Origin: Miscanthus floridulus
Lineage: Eukaryota > Streptophyta > Magnoliopsida > Poales > Poaceae
Reading direction: 5' to 3'
Length of the DNA stretch: 64,000 nucleotides
Assembly: GCF_019320115.1 (NCBI RefSeq)
Contig: NC_089591.1
Span: forward strand, 20,934,502-20,998,501
Under the pieces are notes generated by a model, which saw nothing but the letters and a program-made list of their open reading frames with translations, had not been told where the DNA came from and searched no databases. The translations under genes were made by a program, and so were the position numbers. Below are positions 21,901-34,278 of this stretch, in pieces (within the stretch, counting starts at the first letter, position 1; every line of letters begins with the position of its first letter).

Positions 21901-22203
21901 TGTGTGACATGGTTAACGTTGATTGTATGGTTAATGTTGTGATGATTTGGCACTAATTTGTGATGTTCTTTTTTGTCACTATGGTTTGGATCTGGGCTTG
22001 GATATGGGTTGGTTATAGAAGACAGACAACTAATTCATGACAAACAAAAAAGCCAATCTGTGACAGTCCATTTTGGTCCAACAAATGTATGACGCGGGAT
22101 ACATGATGTTTTTTCTTTATCGCCATCATGAGTTAATTGTGATGCATTTTTGCTTGCCTGTGACCAAAGTTAACTATCATGTGTAAGGATATTTTTTGTA
22201 GTG
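19000..22203. mobile_element. CACTA element 1, non-autonomous (3204 bp)
   Basis: The left end is CACTACAAGAAAT and the inverted right end is CACTACAAAAAAT, the classic CACTA termini. Flanking bases are TAT on both sides, the expected 3-bp target duplication. Near the left end a GTGACGGTTCATTCCTGAG-like word is repeated, as subterminal transposase-binding repeats are. No TNP1/TNP2 transposase frame is present, so it would need one in trans. A GC-rich block at about 19600-20080 may be captured gene sequence; a SINE lies inside. Confidence 0.85.
20643..20812 (+). mobile_element. Au-type tRNA-derived SINE
   Basis: The sequence has a Pol III A box (TGGTGTAAGCG, 20655-20665) and B box (GGTTCGAGTC, about 20700-20709). 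Downstream text such as GGCGAGGGTAAGGCTTGCCA and the T-run end match the Au SINE family of grasses as I know it. It is flanked by identical 16-base target duplications (ATAGTCGTTCTAGGAA) at 20627-20642 and 20813-20828. It was copied by a LINE machinery in trans. Confidence 0.88.
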
Positions 22204-23273
22204 TATATCAATCTAACTTACATAGAGTTTACTAGGACAATATATAGTAGCTCACAATACATCATAGATTCATAATTTGGTCGTCTATGCTCATACAAAT
22301 AACACAAAATAACTTGCAGAAGAACTAAAGTATCAAGCTAATAGTTGAATCACTTTATTCAGTCATCCATAAAAAATATGGTCTTTATAGTTTGACATGC
22401 TATGCATATGCTACAAATTATATATTAAATGAGCTAATCGACATAATATGCATATGACATAGGTGACATAATAAGTGCATAGCAATGATTATGTATCTAG
22501 AAAAAAAATAAAACATCTTATAATTTAAAAGGAAACGATTAATGCATGGCCGTGCATGCACTAAGCAGGCCGCACACACACACACACACTCCATATTAGG
22601 AATCCAATAGTATACACTTTCTGTTTCTATCCTGGTCGTGGGGAAGCAGTGGCCGTGCACGCGCGCGTGAAGCACTACGGCGGGTGCGCGCCAAGCACGC
22701 TTCCTGGACAAGGCCCACTAGAGGCCAGGCCCATACCCCGCGTGGAAGCTTCTTCCCCTCGCCTTGTTTTGCTTTTCCCTTTCAACACGTAAAACAGAGG
22801 CTTCCAGGACACCGCTGCCTCCATCGGGCGGCCGACAAATTCATCTAAACAAGGTAGGCCAATACATCCAAACAGCAGGTACATACAAATATGTAAGAAC
22901 TTGATACTATCAGCTGCAGATAATCAACTTTTTCTCAGACACTAGAATTACACAATAGAACCAACCATATCTGTTACTAGAAGCAATTCAGTTCTCAGAT
23001 AGTACTGTTGTTCCTACTGCATAAGCAAATCTGATCCTAACTGATAAGCAATTCACTACTTTTGCATAAGCAATTCAGTTGTTTTGCATAAGTAATCCAG
23101 TTCTCTTGCATCACAAATAGTAATGCAGTTCCTACTGCATTAGCAGATCTAATCCTAACTTGGACATGTAAATGACTAATGTTCTTACTGCACATCTTAC
23201 TACCAGATGGTGTTTTTACTAGTTAACATGGATATATGTTGTATGCACCACTCCTATAGATGTACATCTTGAT
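22204..23273. other. AT-rich stretch before MULE transposase
   Basis: No gene recognised. A GC-rich patch at 22640-22860 is flanked by AT-rich sequence, and 22980-23110 repeats short words such as GCATAAGCAATTCAGTT. It may include the left end of the MULE, but no terminal inverted repeat could be paired. Confidence 0.4.
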
Positions 23274-23408
23274 GCATTAAACCTTCTTATGTTAGCTACT
23301 GCACATGGTTACTCCTATGCATTAAACTTTCTTGTGTTAGCTGTTGCACATGGTTACTCCTATGCATTAAACTTTCTTGTGTCAGCTGCTGCACATGGTT
23401 GCTGCACA
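23274..23408. repeat. 45-bp tandem repeat, three copies
   Basis: Copies start at 23274, 23319 and 23364 (word GCATTAAAC). The 45-base period keeps a minus-strand frame open with a repeated 15-residue unit, but there is no evidence that it is translated. Confidence 0.85.
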
Positions 23409-23879
23409 TGTTCATTTTGATGCTTGATGGCCTCACACCTACAATTAAATAGAAGTACATGATAAGCACATAGATGGTAGTGAGAACTAAGGAAAAAATG
23501 TTTAAATCAACTAAGTTGAGGACGAGCAAGCCTTAAATTTCAACTTTCTGCAAAAAGGAGGAAACACAAGAACAATAGATTCATTAAGTTGAAAACTGAC
23601 TATGGAATAAAATGCATTTTGTACCATGGATAGTATTAAGTTTCCAAACTCTCATGTGTCCATTTTACAGGTTGTAACATTTAGGTACAGTGTTAGTCAG
23701 TCTTCAGTCCCACAATAACTATGGAAAACTGATAGCCACAGCTATGAATAGTATATACTGAACAAAACTGATAGCATGTATTGAGCAAAACTGCATAAGT
23801 TGCTGGCCTTTTTTGCCTAATTTTGTATAGTATTATTGCCTAATGGGTTTGACTAAGTTGCCTAATTTCATGTAACTTA

Positions 23880-25895
23880 TTGTTTTGCATGCAGTTCTTA
23901 AATATGGATCTTAACAAGCTGCCACCATATTTGGATGAAGATTTCTTGGATGCATTTGGTTTTGATTATGTGACCGGCAACCCTACCTTCTACACTCAAG
24001 TGCCTGCAATTCCTGAAATTCCTCAGCCTAATGATGAGCATGTGAACCAGCAGATTTTCCCTAGTTTTTCTAAAGTTGGTCATGCTAGTTTAGTAGAGGT
24101 GGCTCCTGCAGTTTTAGAAGAGGTTCTTCCTACCATTTCTGAGATCAGATTATCATTTGAACAGGCAAGGATTGAGGACAGGAATGAAGGTTCTACTGCT
24201 AATATTATAGTTGCTGATAAAGAATTGAATGATGCTAGAAATGAAGTAGCAGAAGAGGAGGAAGAGGTGTGGTCTACTCCTCAAATGCCACACAATGAGC
24301 CGTCTTTTGCATCCTTAGACAAAGCAAAAGAGTACTATAGCTCTTATTCAAAGAGAACTGGCTTCTCGATTAGAAGAAACGCGCCACACCGGTCCGCAAT
24401 CACAAGAGAAATATAGAAGGTCCAGTTCGTGTGTAGTAAGGAAGGCTTTGGCAAGAAAAGGAGAGTTGCTGCTTAGCTTATTGATGCTATGACTTGCTAC
24501 CCTAACAATGATGAAGCCGAAGAGGAGGATAGCGCACAAGAGGAAGAGGATGATCAAGGGGAGAAGAGGAAGAAGCTTGACGGATGTAAGAAAAGGAAGA
24601 GGGAGAAAATGCTATATACAAACTGCAAGGCGAGGATGGTGGTCAAAATGATTGGCTCTAGGTGGCAAGTCATCTATTTTTTGGCCAAGCACAACCACGA
24701 TCTTGTGGTGAAGCCCTCGCTCAAGAAGTTCCTAAGGTCCGACAGAGGGATACCGAAGCCGGAAAAGGATTTCATCATTTTGCTACACGGATGCAACTTG
24801 AGCACGGGTAGAATCATGTAGTTGATGAGCGAGTTCTATGGCTCTGCACAGCTGGTGCCATACGAGGGCAAACAAGTTTTGAAGTTTCACTCCACCATCC
24901 ACAAGACAGAAAAATTCAAAGACATGCAGGAAACTTTGGATTACTTCAGAGCTTTGAATGAAGAAGACCATGATTTCTTCTACAAAGATCAAGCTCGATG
25001 ACAACCATAGGGATGAGAACCTATTTTGGGTTGATTCATCTGCAAGACAAGCTTACAAAGAGGCATATAGCGACTACGTCTCATTTGATGCAACCTATAT
25101 GACCAACATATATGAGATGCCATGTACACCATTCATAGGAATCAACAGACACTGCCAAAGTTTTCAGCTAGGATGCGCCTTTATAAGGAATGAGAAGGCA
25201 TCTACTTATGAATGGTTGTTTGTAACATTTCTAGAGGCAATGGATGGAAAGGCACCCCCAACATAATCACCGATCAGGACGCTGCGATGAGAGCCGCCAT
25301 TTGCATTATTTTTCCAAACACGACCCACAGGAATTGCAGGTGGCATATCATGAATAAGTTTTCAGGCACAATTGGACCAATCCTTGCTAAAAATGAAGAA
25401 CTAAATGAGGAGTTTGTGGATTGCTTGAACCACACCATAAGTCCTAAAGATTTTGAGTCAAAGTGGGTCGCTATGGTTCAAAAACATGATTTGGAGGGCA
25501 ATGAGCATTTTCAGCACCTGTACCACATAAGGCAGAGCTTCATTCCAGCCTACTACATGCACAACTTCTTCCCATTCCTCCAGTCGACTCAAAGGAGTGA
25601 GGGGTTCAATGCTTTGCTCAAGAAGCATGTGAACCCAAACTTGTCCGTGCTACAGTTTGTGAGACAGTACCAAAAAATATAAGAGAAGTGCCTGGTAGCA
25701 TAGGATGGGCAAGACTTCAGGACTGATGAGAATGAGCGAAGACGATGGTCAAGGCATCCACTTGAGAAGCATGCTTCCACTGTATACACAAAGAATGTGT
25801 TCTACAAGTTCTCCAAAGAATTTGAGAAAACTATAGAATATGATGTTGATATCTACAAATTTCATGATGTTGATATCTGGGGGTGTAAAATCCAA
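23880..25895 (+). pseudogene. FAR1/MULE-type transposase, decayed
   Basis: The N-terminal part begins MDLNKLPPYLDEDF. A FAR1-type DNA-binding domain follows (FVCSKEGFGKKRR, then NCKARMVVK and KHNHDL giving C,C,H,H). The MULE transposase core has SFDATY and TDQDAAM for the two Asp and QRSEGFN for a likely Glu. The C-terminal SWIM zinc finger is absent. Five in-frame stops (24414-24416, 24474-24476, 24819-24821, 25680-25682, 25701-25703) and two frameshifts (near 24985 and 25255) kill it. Such proteins cut and paste Mutator-like elements; FHY3/FAR1 factors are domesticated relatives. It is convergent with the gene ending at 25947. Confidence 0.85.
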
Positions 25896-25946
25896 AGGAT
25901 AGCTTCTTGTACAACGTGAGTCACATGTGTTGGGTTCGTTATCAGT

Positions 25947-28761
25947 CTAAGCAATAAAGGAAATAACATGTATGATGATGAAACATATCCCATTGTCAAG
26001 ATGTGAAGTTACCCTTGGGGGGAGCCTAAGCTTTTCCTTCATTCTTTGTGCATTGGATTTGGGCTTGATCGTAGGTTCTGGAGGAATAATCTCTAGTGGT
26101 TGAGGTTCACTAGAAGTTGTTGTATCCTTCTTCTTATCTTTAACTTTCAAAGCTTGCAACCTTTCCAAACGGACCTTCAGTGGGATAAGATCTTCACTAT
26201 CATCAACTTGAGCTTCAACACGGGTGGATGAATCCATGGGTGGCTGCACATTACATTGCTTGTCAACTCTAGTTGCATCCAACTTAGGTTCTTCTAAAGA
26301 AGCAGTATCATCCTCATCTTGCTTTTCAATGCCTTTGTCTTCCTCCTCCAATATAGGGGACAAATTTCTATTGCCATCATCATCAAACGCAGTCTCATGA
26401 TCTAAATCAGAATATTCATCCTCAAAATCTTTGTCCTCTTCATCTTGGTCAGTGTCACCATCTCCATTTTCATCACTTAGCATGTTCTCTTTATATTCTT
26501 CGCACAAAGATTCATCTTCAACAATATGTCCTCTTCTACTCATTGCCCTGGTCTGCCTTTGTGCACAAGAAGGTACAGCTTGTTCCAGTTTGGAACGCTT
26601 TGGTCTGCTATGTCTCTGTGCAGAGGAAGGTTCACCTTTAGAATGATTTGCCCTTGGACGCTTAGAACTGCCCACACACTGTGATGCAGGAGCTTCAACT
26701 TCAGAAACTTTTTTTTCCAAAAATGTGCCGAGAAGCTCTGTGAAACCAGAGCAGAACTAGCTAACAGCAGTGTTGAGCGTACTTTTTTTCTACAAAGGAC
26801 AAACGAAGAGGAAAAAATAGGTGTAAGTAATGGAATGAAACCACGCACACAAATTTTGGACAAAACCCAAAAAAAGGAGTGAAAGTGAACAAGTGGAATG
26901 GGCCTCCACAAGATTCATACAAGCTTGTGTTGTGTAGGCCCACGAATGGGGGGGGGACAAGTAGAGTTAAGTAACCATATAAGCAACAAAAGGGATGACC
27001 TTTTTGACTAGTAAGAATTGGCTAAATTGCCTATTTAGGAAGACACTGTTGCCTAACGAATGACACTTAAATTGCCTAAAAAATGCGAAGATGCTAAAAT
27101 GGGGATGCTAAGAAGATGGGATTCATGAAAAGGTAAGGCCATCACGGGATTCATGAAAAGCTAAGCTAAACTCTAGAAAAAAGGATGAATCAGCATACTA
27201 CTACATAAGTCAAAAGTAGGCGCGGAAGAAACTACACAGAAAAAAGGATGAAGTATAGGATGAATCAAAATTTTATAATTTATTTTTTTTGTTTAAAAAA
27301 TCAAGCAATGGGCTAAACTCTGAACTTAGTAAATAGGAAAGGCAATGCACATTAACATTTGAGTCTTAACATATAAGATGTACAACGGGTCTGCCAACAC
27401 AAATTTTCACACAAACACATTCAAGTACATTTATAAAAAACTAGTAATCGTAAGAACATCATTAGAGAAGAGACAAACCTGATCTGAAATGCCACTGGGA
27501 ACCTTCGAGGAGACAAATCTTCTTATATCATCCATATGGAACAATGAAGGTTGTGGAGTAGAATAGCTTGATCCTTTCAATAGGACACATAAACATGTAC
27601 AAGCAAAGTTATAATGTGGATATGGGGATACTTTAGTGACAAAAGGGAAGCCACATTGACCTATTGATACATACCTTGAGCTTCCCAAATGAGCCATCAC
27701 GATTGGTGTCTAACTTGATGACCTGATCCAACAATTTCCTTGACCATGCTGCAACTCTAGGCATGGTGGAAGGGGTTTGTACAATATCAACCAGAAGCGA
27801 GTCTACATATAGAATCTACAAAGATGAAAAATCAATGAGGGCATCAAAATATAAGAAGAAAGAATGAAGAAGTAGAAACATATATGGCTGAGATCGGTAG
27901 TGCTTGCTGCAGCGGCGCTGTGGCTGCTGCTGCTGCAGCAGCACTTGCCAAACACTGCAGCATAGAACAAGACGCAAAGCAACTTACCACAAGGACAAGA
28001 AGACAACCCTTAAAAGATCTTCTTTTGCCTAGTTTGGCTGCTGCGTCTTTAAGCTGGTCAACAACAAACTGGCACCAATTCAACTTCTTGACGCAAGAAA
28101 GATCCACAATGGCTAGATAACACCTTGGGCTAATAGCTAAGCCAGTTGGAGGACACATGAATATTGAAATTGCTATCATCAGCCAGGACCTTAGGAAATC
28201 ATCATTGCTTGTCTTGTTCTCCTCCAACCTTTCTAATATAGAGTCAATAGTAGGTGTTGTCCCTTTATCAATACCATACTCATCATTGATGAAGTTGATT
28301 GCACCAACATCAAGCTCATACTTAACTTCATCACCATTGTTTGGAAGACCAAAAGCACGACACATTGAATCAACATTGACTGAAATCCTTCCCCTGCCAG
28401 GAAACACTAGCTCTGATGAATCAGCATCATAGCACTCAGCCATCAACCAGTCTGCAAAACCTACAGGAAGGGTCTTAGAAGCAATCTTCAGGAGGCCACC
28501 AAAACCTATCGCCCATATTCTTTTCTTCTGAGGTTGAGTCAAATCATTGTAGAGCTTCACGAGCCTCGATGGGGAAGCCCGCTGTCTTCAAGGCTGAGAA
28601 TAGGAGATGGATTGCAAAAGGTTAGAAAATAGCGGCAACTAAAAATTGAGTGCACAAAATAGGTGAATACAAAAAAACAGAGCTAACGGATTGGGTGCAC
28701 ATACCTTAGGAACCGTTGAAGATGATGAAGTAGTAGGTTGGCTTTGTTGTCCTCTACCCAT
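25947..28761 (-). CDS. MULE-associated multi-exon gene (N-terminal half of Ulp1-type family), function unknown
   Basis: The first three exons, 28761-28705, 28581-27988 and 27815-27675, join in phase 0 with GT-AG introns and give 264 open residues, starting MGRGQQSQPTTSSSS. The core has LVKLYNDLTQPQKKR, GFGGLLKI and FPGRGRISV, as in plant proteins annotated as Ulp1-protease-like that travel in MULEs. A later exon around 27570-27477 is probable but its phase does not fit cleanly. A long acidic, Lys-rich exon (about 26750-25947) has an in-frame DE-rich tract. No Ulp1 catalytic domain follows; the transposase tail lies there instead. It is therefore probably a truncated, non-functional member. 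Confidence 0.55.
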
Positions 28762-30874
28762 TGCCTAACACAAGCAACACCTAAGAGACCATGTTGGACG
28801 AAGGGTTCAGCTCATTTGGCATAAATATAGGTAAAATAAAAAGATAGACATGAAGTGAAGTTTAATACATGTTAGGATTCACTAATTACAAAAAAGCAGT
28901 TCAATACATTCACTGCAATTTCATTCAATAATTTCAGAAAAGTAGTTCAATAATTTTAGAAGAGCAGTTCAATACATGAAGAGCAGTTCAATACATGAAG
29001 TTTAATACTTTCACTGTAATATAAGACGCACATCAGCACCCTCGCCTCACTCCGTTCCAAACCTCCCAGCTCCTGTAGAAACGTTGCACTATGGAGCAGC
29101 AAGATTCAAATTTACATGTAGGATGAGAGCACAAGTGAAAGCTGGAGCATAAATGAATATATGCATGATAGGTACTCCTAAACACTAGCAATAGCATGAT
29201 GATCACTAAGTGAACAGCACAGTAGATTGAGGGAGCCAGGAGGCTGGGAACAGAGTGAGCCTTCCTACCACATGCCTATTCCATAAAGCATATATTGAAA
29301 GATTTAGGAAATATTGTGCTGATCTAATATGTAGCACATTCGAAAGAATCGAAAGTGCATACATAAAGTAAGATTGGTAAAGTAAATTAGATAAGATATA
29401 GCCATTGTCCTCTTGGTATAGAACTATTTTGTAGTTCTTGAGAAATAAAAAGAAACCAGAGAGCGTGGCCAGGCAACAAACCATAGACTGAAATCTATGT
29501 AATTTCTTGCAGTGAGTAAAGTCCTCGTAATATTCATGTAATTACTGATAAATCGACACTACTGGTTTTGATTGCCACTGATGCTAAATAGACATGGATT
29601 GAACAATCACAGGTAAACTGTTATAGTACGTGCGACAATCTGACACCAATCAGTTAAAAGGATAACATTATTAAGAAACATGATGGCATTGGTTATTGGA
29701 GAAGAAATAAAAAGAAATGAAACAACGAGCACCTAAGATATTTTACAGTTCCACCGACAAGAGCTGCTTATACACAAGTTAGATGCAGAAAAATGGACTG
29801 GGTGCCTCACTTGTGCCTCAACCAAGCAGAAGCTAAAAATAAACAAATTCAAGGCATTCAGTTCCAATTAAATAAGAAGAATCTCAAAACCTAAATAGAA
29901 TAGACCTAATGATGCACATTGAGTAGAAATAGCCAACATTAAGGCTTAATTAACAATGTCATAGCACAAAATATTTTTGGAACTATGTGAGATAGCAAAT
30001 GGGCATTTTCAAGATCATGAAATGCATAGATTAGAACAAGAAGAAAAATGGCAAATACAGCTTGGGTTATGAACAAGGGAGCCACACAATCCATGTATAT
30101 TATGACAAGGAAGTAAGTTGCTAAAGAACAATATCTGAATTCTTAGCCATATGGTGTGCATGTGGATAAGAAATGCCTCCAGGCTGAATGCTAAATGTTG
30201 AATGCCTCAGGCCACTTGTGATCAGAGCAAACAAAGCATTGGTTTGGGCAAAAGGGGATGGACTTCTAGTATCATGCACATGCAGCCTTTGAGGTTTATC
30301 AGTAATTACATGGACTAGATTTATCATATAATGCACCCTAAAAGAGTCTGAAAAAGCAACAACTTGATTCTGTGAAATCATCAAGACGTGGAGTAATGGT
30401 CAGGGAATGGCAACATTAGCAAGCACTAGGTGCTAGCACTGTGACCCCTGAAGACAAAAAAACAAGTTCCATCTTTATGGGTAGTACGTATTCGAAGCTT
30501 AGTCTGTGCCAAAGCCAATAAGGATGTGCGCTACACCTGCATGTCCACTAGACCTAGCCACAGCTATCTCATAGAGACGTGGACACTACACCTAGAATTT
30601 AGTGTATGTGACAAAAACGATATTATCTGTAGGTCTGAGGTTACGTATTTCAGGGTACATGTTTCATCACTAGGTGTAATGGCTGATGCTTATAAAAATT
30701 TTTCCTTTAGGAGAGACTATTCTTCTGCCTAAAATTAAACACTAGTGAGCATGTAAAGTTAACATTCTATAAGTAGGAATTATAGTCTGTACTTTCATTC
30801 AGAGTGTCAAGGCTCCAAAAAAATCTTGGATACGCTACTAATGAATAACCAGAATGCTTGAACGGAGCAGTCTG
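28762..30874. other. AT-rich stretch, no gene recognised
   Basis: Long AT-rich sequence with imperfect repeats of CAGTTCAATACAT near 28890-29000. Open frames are short and domain-free. Confidence 0.45.

Positions 30875-30934
<60 letters not shown>
30875..30934. repeat. (ATCT)n microsatellite, about 15 units
   Basis: Uninterrupted ATCT/TATC tetranucleotide repeat of about 60 bases. Confidence 0.95.
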
Positions 30935-32003
30935 GTGAAGGTAAGGAAGCAAGCAACAACGGGGATAGTGCTTACAACAGGAGGCGCCGAGGGAGGCAAA
31001 AGTCAGAGGAAGCGGCGGTGTGGGGTAGGGGGTAGGGGGGCAAGCAAGCAGCGAGGCGCAGTCGACGCTGGAGCAGGCTTCTCGGCGACGGTGAGACACC
31101 ATGGCGGCGACGGTGAGCAGCACATCGCGATAGGGTGCTGTACGACGATGGTGAAACTACCGCGACGCGGCCGTCGCTGAGAAGCCTGCAAGTGAAACAA
31201 AATCAACCAAATCCGTCAGTATATGCCTCATCCGAATTGGTCCTCTCACCATGCAAACCGAGAATGGCGCCGCCTAGGCTACCTTCAGTGCATGGCGCAC
31301 CCAACAAACCATGGAATCGGAAGAGATTGGAGTTAGATAGGGAACAAATCCAAATCAAATCCATGAGGTGGAAGCGTCGGGACGGGATCCAACTTACCGG
31401 TGAGCGTGGTGACATGTGCTCCGCGTAGATCCGGGTCTGGCGGAAAACTGCAGTCACTGGGAGAGTCATCTGGTCGTTGTGGGGGATTCTTCTCGATGAA
31501 GACGGAGCCGAAGCGAGCGCAAATGAAGCGAGCTCTATCTGAGGCATCGCTGTCGGGAGGAGAGAGGAAGCTCGAGTCCCAAGATTTGAACAGTTGCTCC
31601 TCCCCTCTCTATGACTAGTGGGCCAGGTACCGCGGTTGGGTTGGAAACGCCAGATGCACGCCAAGCCTTGGATGATCCATCGACGGCAAGAGGAGCGTGC
31701 GTGCCAGGCACGCACCGCAGAAACAAAGTCATTACCTAATATTAAATAGTGAACAATTATCTCCTCCAAATTTGGTCCTTCACTCTTTCTCGTGATCCGA
31801 TTGTCCCTCCACTCCCCCCAAGTATAAGAGTTTTGTCCAATTTTACTAAGAATAGTGTAATACGTGATGAATTAGAGATAAGAGTACAAATCAGAATATT
31901 GACCTGAACTCATGACGTATGCTCATACAAGTAAGAATAACATGCGTCCAATCAAGTACAAATTTTGATTCCAAGATGTATGGAACAAATGAGACAAGCT
32001 GTA
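30935..32003. other. GC-rich then AT-rich stretch, no gene recognised
   Basis: 30950-31730 is GC-rich with competing short frames on both strands and could be the first exon or captured sequence of a MULE. GCGTGCCAGGCACGC-like words near 31690-31715 faintly resemble 22678-22700 in inverted order. I could not confirm terminal repeats. Confidence 0.35.
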
Positions 32004-32895
32004 CTCCCTCCATATCGCTTTTAGAGGTCGTTCTGCGTTTGGACTCGAGTTGATAAAAAGACGTCGTTCTGCCGTAAGTACTCAGCTTTGGACGCCGCTA
32101 CCCCTCGCGCTTGGGCTCCCGCGCCGCGTGAGTTAATAGCGCCGCGCTCGACGCTCGGCAACGATTGGCCTCCCAACCGCGTGAGTTATTAGCACCGTCT
32201 CCCATCCGCTCGACGCATGCTGCACGCCGCCGCACGCCCTCGCCCTCACCGCACGCCGGACTGCATGGATGCATCCTCAGCGGACTCGACGTCGGCGTTG
32301 GCGCCGGAGTCCATGAAGATGACGACGGCCTCGAGCAGATGGAGCTCGCGCCGGACTCCATCACGTCAGAATCGCTGGAGGCGGAGAAGGTCGTCTCGCC
32401 GGCGTCGCTGGAGCTCGCGCCGGACTCCATGGAGATGATGACGGAAGACGGCGTCGAGAACGAAAAAAAAAAACCGCCAAACCTACCTGCTTGAATGAGA
32501 TCAACGCGCGCGCGGACTGCTAAAACGCGCAGGGCGAAAACGAACCAAAAGCCGACGGCGCGCAAGGCAAAACGTTGCCGCGGACGGCCAGAACACGCGC
32601 GCGCACGAGCAGCTACGAAGGCAAACGAAATCCATGCAAGTAACGCCGGCCACGAGCACAGTGCCATGCAAAATAGAAACGACATAAAAAACAAGCGAAC
32701 CCGCAGGGACTCGAACCGACGACCTGCTTCCTTGGGCCACTAAGGTCTAGCCACTCAAGCTACGCATCTATTTGTTGCATAGGTAACAATTGCAGCCCTA
32801 TTTAATAGGGGTAGTCAGGGAAAAATACCTGCTTAATCACTCATTGGTAAGCGTTCCCATGTCCTAAACGACCTCTAAAAGCGATACGGAGGGAG
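32004..32895. mobile_element. Stowaway/mariner-like TIR element (892 bp)
   Basis: The left end CTCCCTCCATATCGCTTTTA and the inverted right end CTCCCTCCGTATCGCTTTTA match except for one base and continue through AGAGGTCGTT. TA flanks both sides, the Tc1/mariner target. No transposase frame is present. The interior contains two similar GC-rich blocks (about 32330-32450) and a tRNA-like sequence. Confidence 0.75.
32700..32768 (-). other. tRNA-like sequence with Pol III boxes
   Basis: On the minus strand TAGCTTGAGTGG resembles an A box and GGTTCGAGTCC is a perfect B box, about 45 bases apart. The anticodon loop is eight bases and the acceptor stem does not pair, so it is not a working tRNA gene. 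It may be a SINE head or tRNA pseudogene carried by the TIR element. Confidence 0.5.
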
Positions 32896-33747
32896 TACGT
32901 TGCAACGCATGAGCATGTCCACTAGTGTAGAGAGTAATTTGTAAATTTTATCAAAATCTAATATAAATATTATAGAATAGCATTGCATTAGAAAATTAAT
33001 AGAGATATTAAAGATAATATATTTTGATTAGTTTTACATATTAAATTTTACCCACGAAACTTGTAACACTAGTACAGATGGCTCCCATTTCTAATAGAGA
33101 CGAACGACTTAGGAAACTGCCTATAACCTTGGCAGGAAGTCCATTTTTAAGCGCGGTTCTGTTAATAAAACTGCCTCTAGATCCATTTCTAGGGGCGGTT
33201 TCATAAGAGAAACCGCCTCTAAAAATTGTATTTCTAGGCACGGACATCTTTATCGAACTTCTCCATATCTTTTGAGAAAATGCAATTCTTATTTCCCTTA
33301 GAAGAGAATCGACGTGAGTTAGATTTCCTTGTGGTGCCTGTAAGGAGTGGAGCCTTAAACTCATCCTCATGTTTGGTTATATGTTCATGTGCTATCCTTT
33401 TAACACACATGCACCATACTTTTGTGTAGAAAAGAGTGGATATTCGACCAACTTGGCAGTGAAGAACGCGTTCCTTGACCATTGTCTCATTAACGAGGCA
33501 GGGCACGTTGGACCTCTACAATGGAAGAATGATCATCCTGCATTCATGGGTGCCTCGGGAAAGGTGAGAGTACAAATAGGAAGTCTTGCACGATAAAGCA
33601 AGGTCAGAAGTTGCACTATGCATCGGGAATGTGATTAACCACTATAAATTTTCATGCAATTGGGATTACATTGGCCCACTGACACCATTATTATTTTTCG
33701 TGCAACCATGGTTTACGTTGACACCATTATCATTTTTATACTAATGC

Positions 33748-34205
33748 AATGATCACTTCATCTTAACAAGCATCGATGTGAAATTTAGCAACGTGGTGAT
33801 TTTTTACTCGCTGAGAAAAGAACAAAAGGCGTACCAAAAGTTCATCACCATTTTACAGAAGTAAGTAATCATAGTTTATGACTTACGAGAATAACTGTTG
33901 CATCCGATTGTTGTTATAGCGAGGCTGAATCTTTCGTCATCATGTCCATTAATAGCGCCTACAGATATTGATTTAGAAAAGCTGGAGTGCATAACCCGGA
34001 GAAGATGAACGTTGTTCTACATCCATGGTTACGACCATTTCTAGTCCAAATAGCGAGCATATAGAACAATGCACTTCATTGTATTATTTTTTTCATGTCA
34101 CCGACTTGCAGTGCACCAAGCAACCTCCTGAAAGCGTGCTTGGTAGATACTTTATATGTCAATGGCTTAGAACCAACGGGTGGTACTATAATAACTCTGA
34201 AGAAG
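33748..34205 (+). pseudogene. Ulp1-like protease C-terminal fragment in CACTA 2
   Basis: Pieces resemble the Ulp1 C48 protease encoded by many plant CACTA elements. The fragment has DHFILTSIDV (the His block), then VVIFYSLR where relatives have an Asp, an intron, NPEKMNVV, then KQPPESVLGRYFICQWLR. In active members the last block reads KQPP-SVLCGYYVC; here the catalytic Cys position is changed, so the protein is dead even if spliced. GTAAGT donors follow at about 33862 and 34204. Confidence 0.65.
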
Positions 34206-34278
34206 TAAGTCGACCAGGCGAATCATATCATATTCATATGTTCATTAATTTGAATCTAATTTTTCCCTTATGTTTTGT

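Noticed and set aside
23274..23408. CRISPR-like repeat
   Set aside because: The repeats are directly adjacent without spacers and the context is plant DNA.
22640..31760. A complete MULE with paired terminal inverted repeats
   Set aside because: Faintly similar GC-rich words near 22680 and 31700 do not align as terminal repeats and no 9-bp duplication was found.
32700..32768. Functional tRNA gene
   Set aside because: An eight-base anticodon loop and no acceptor stem; kept only as a tRNA-like sequence.
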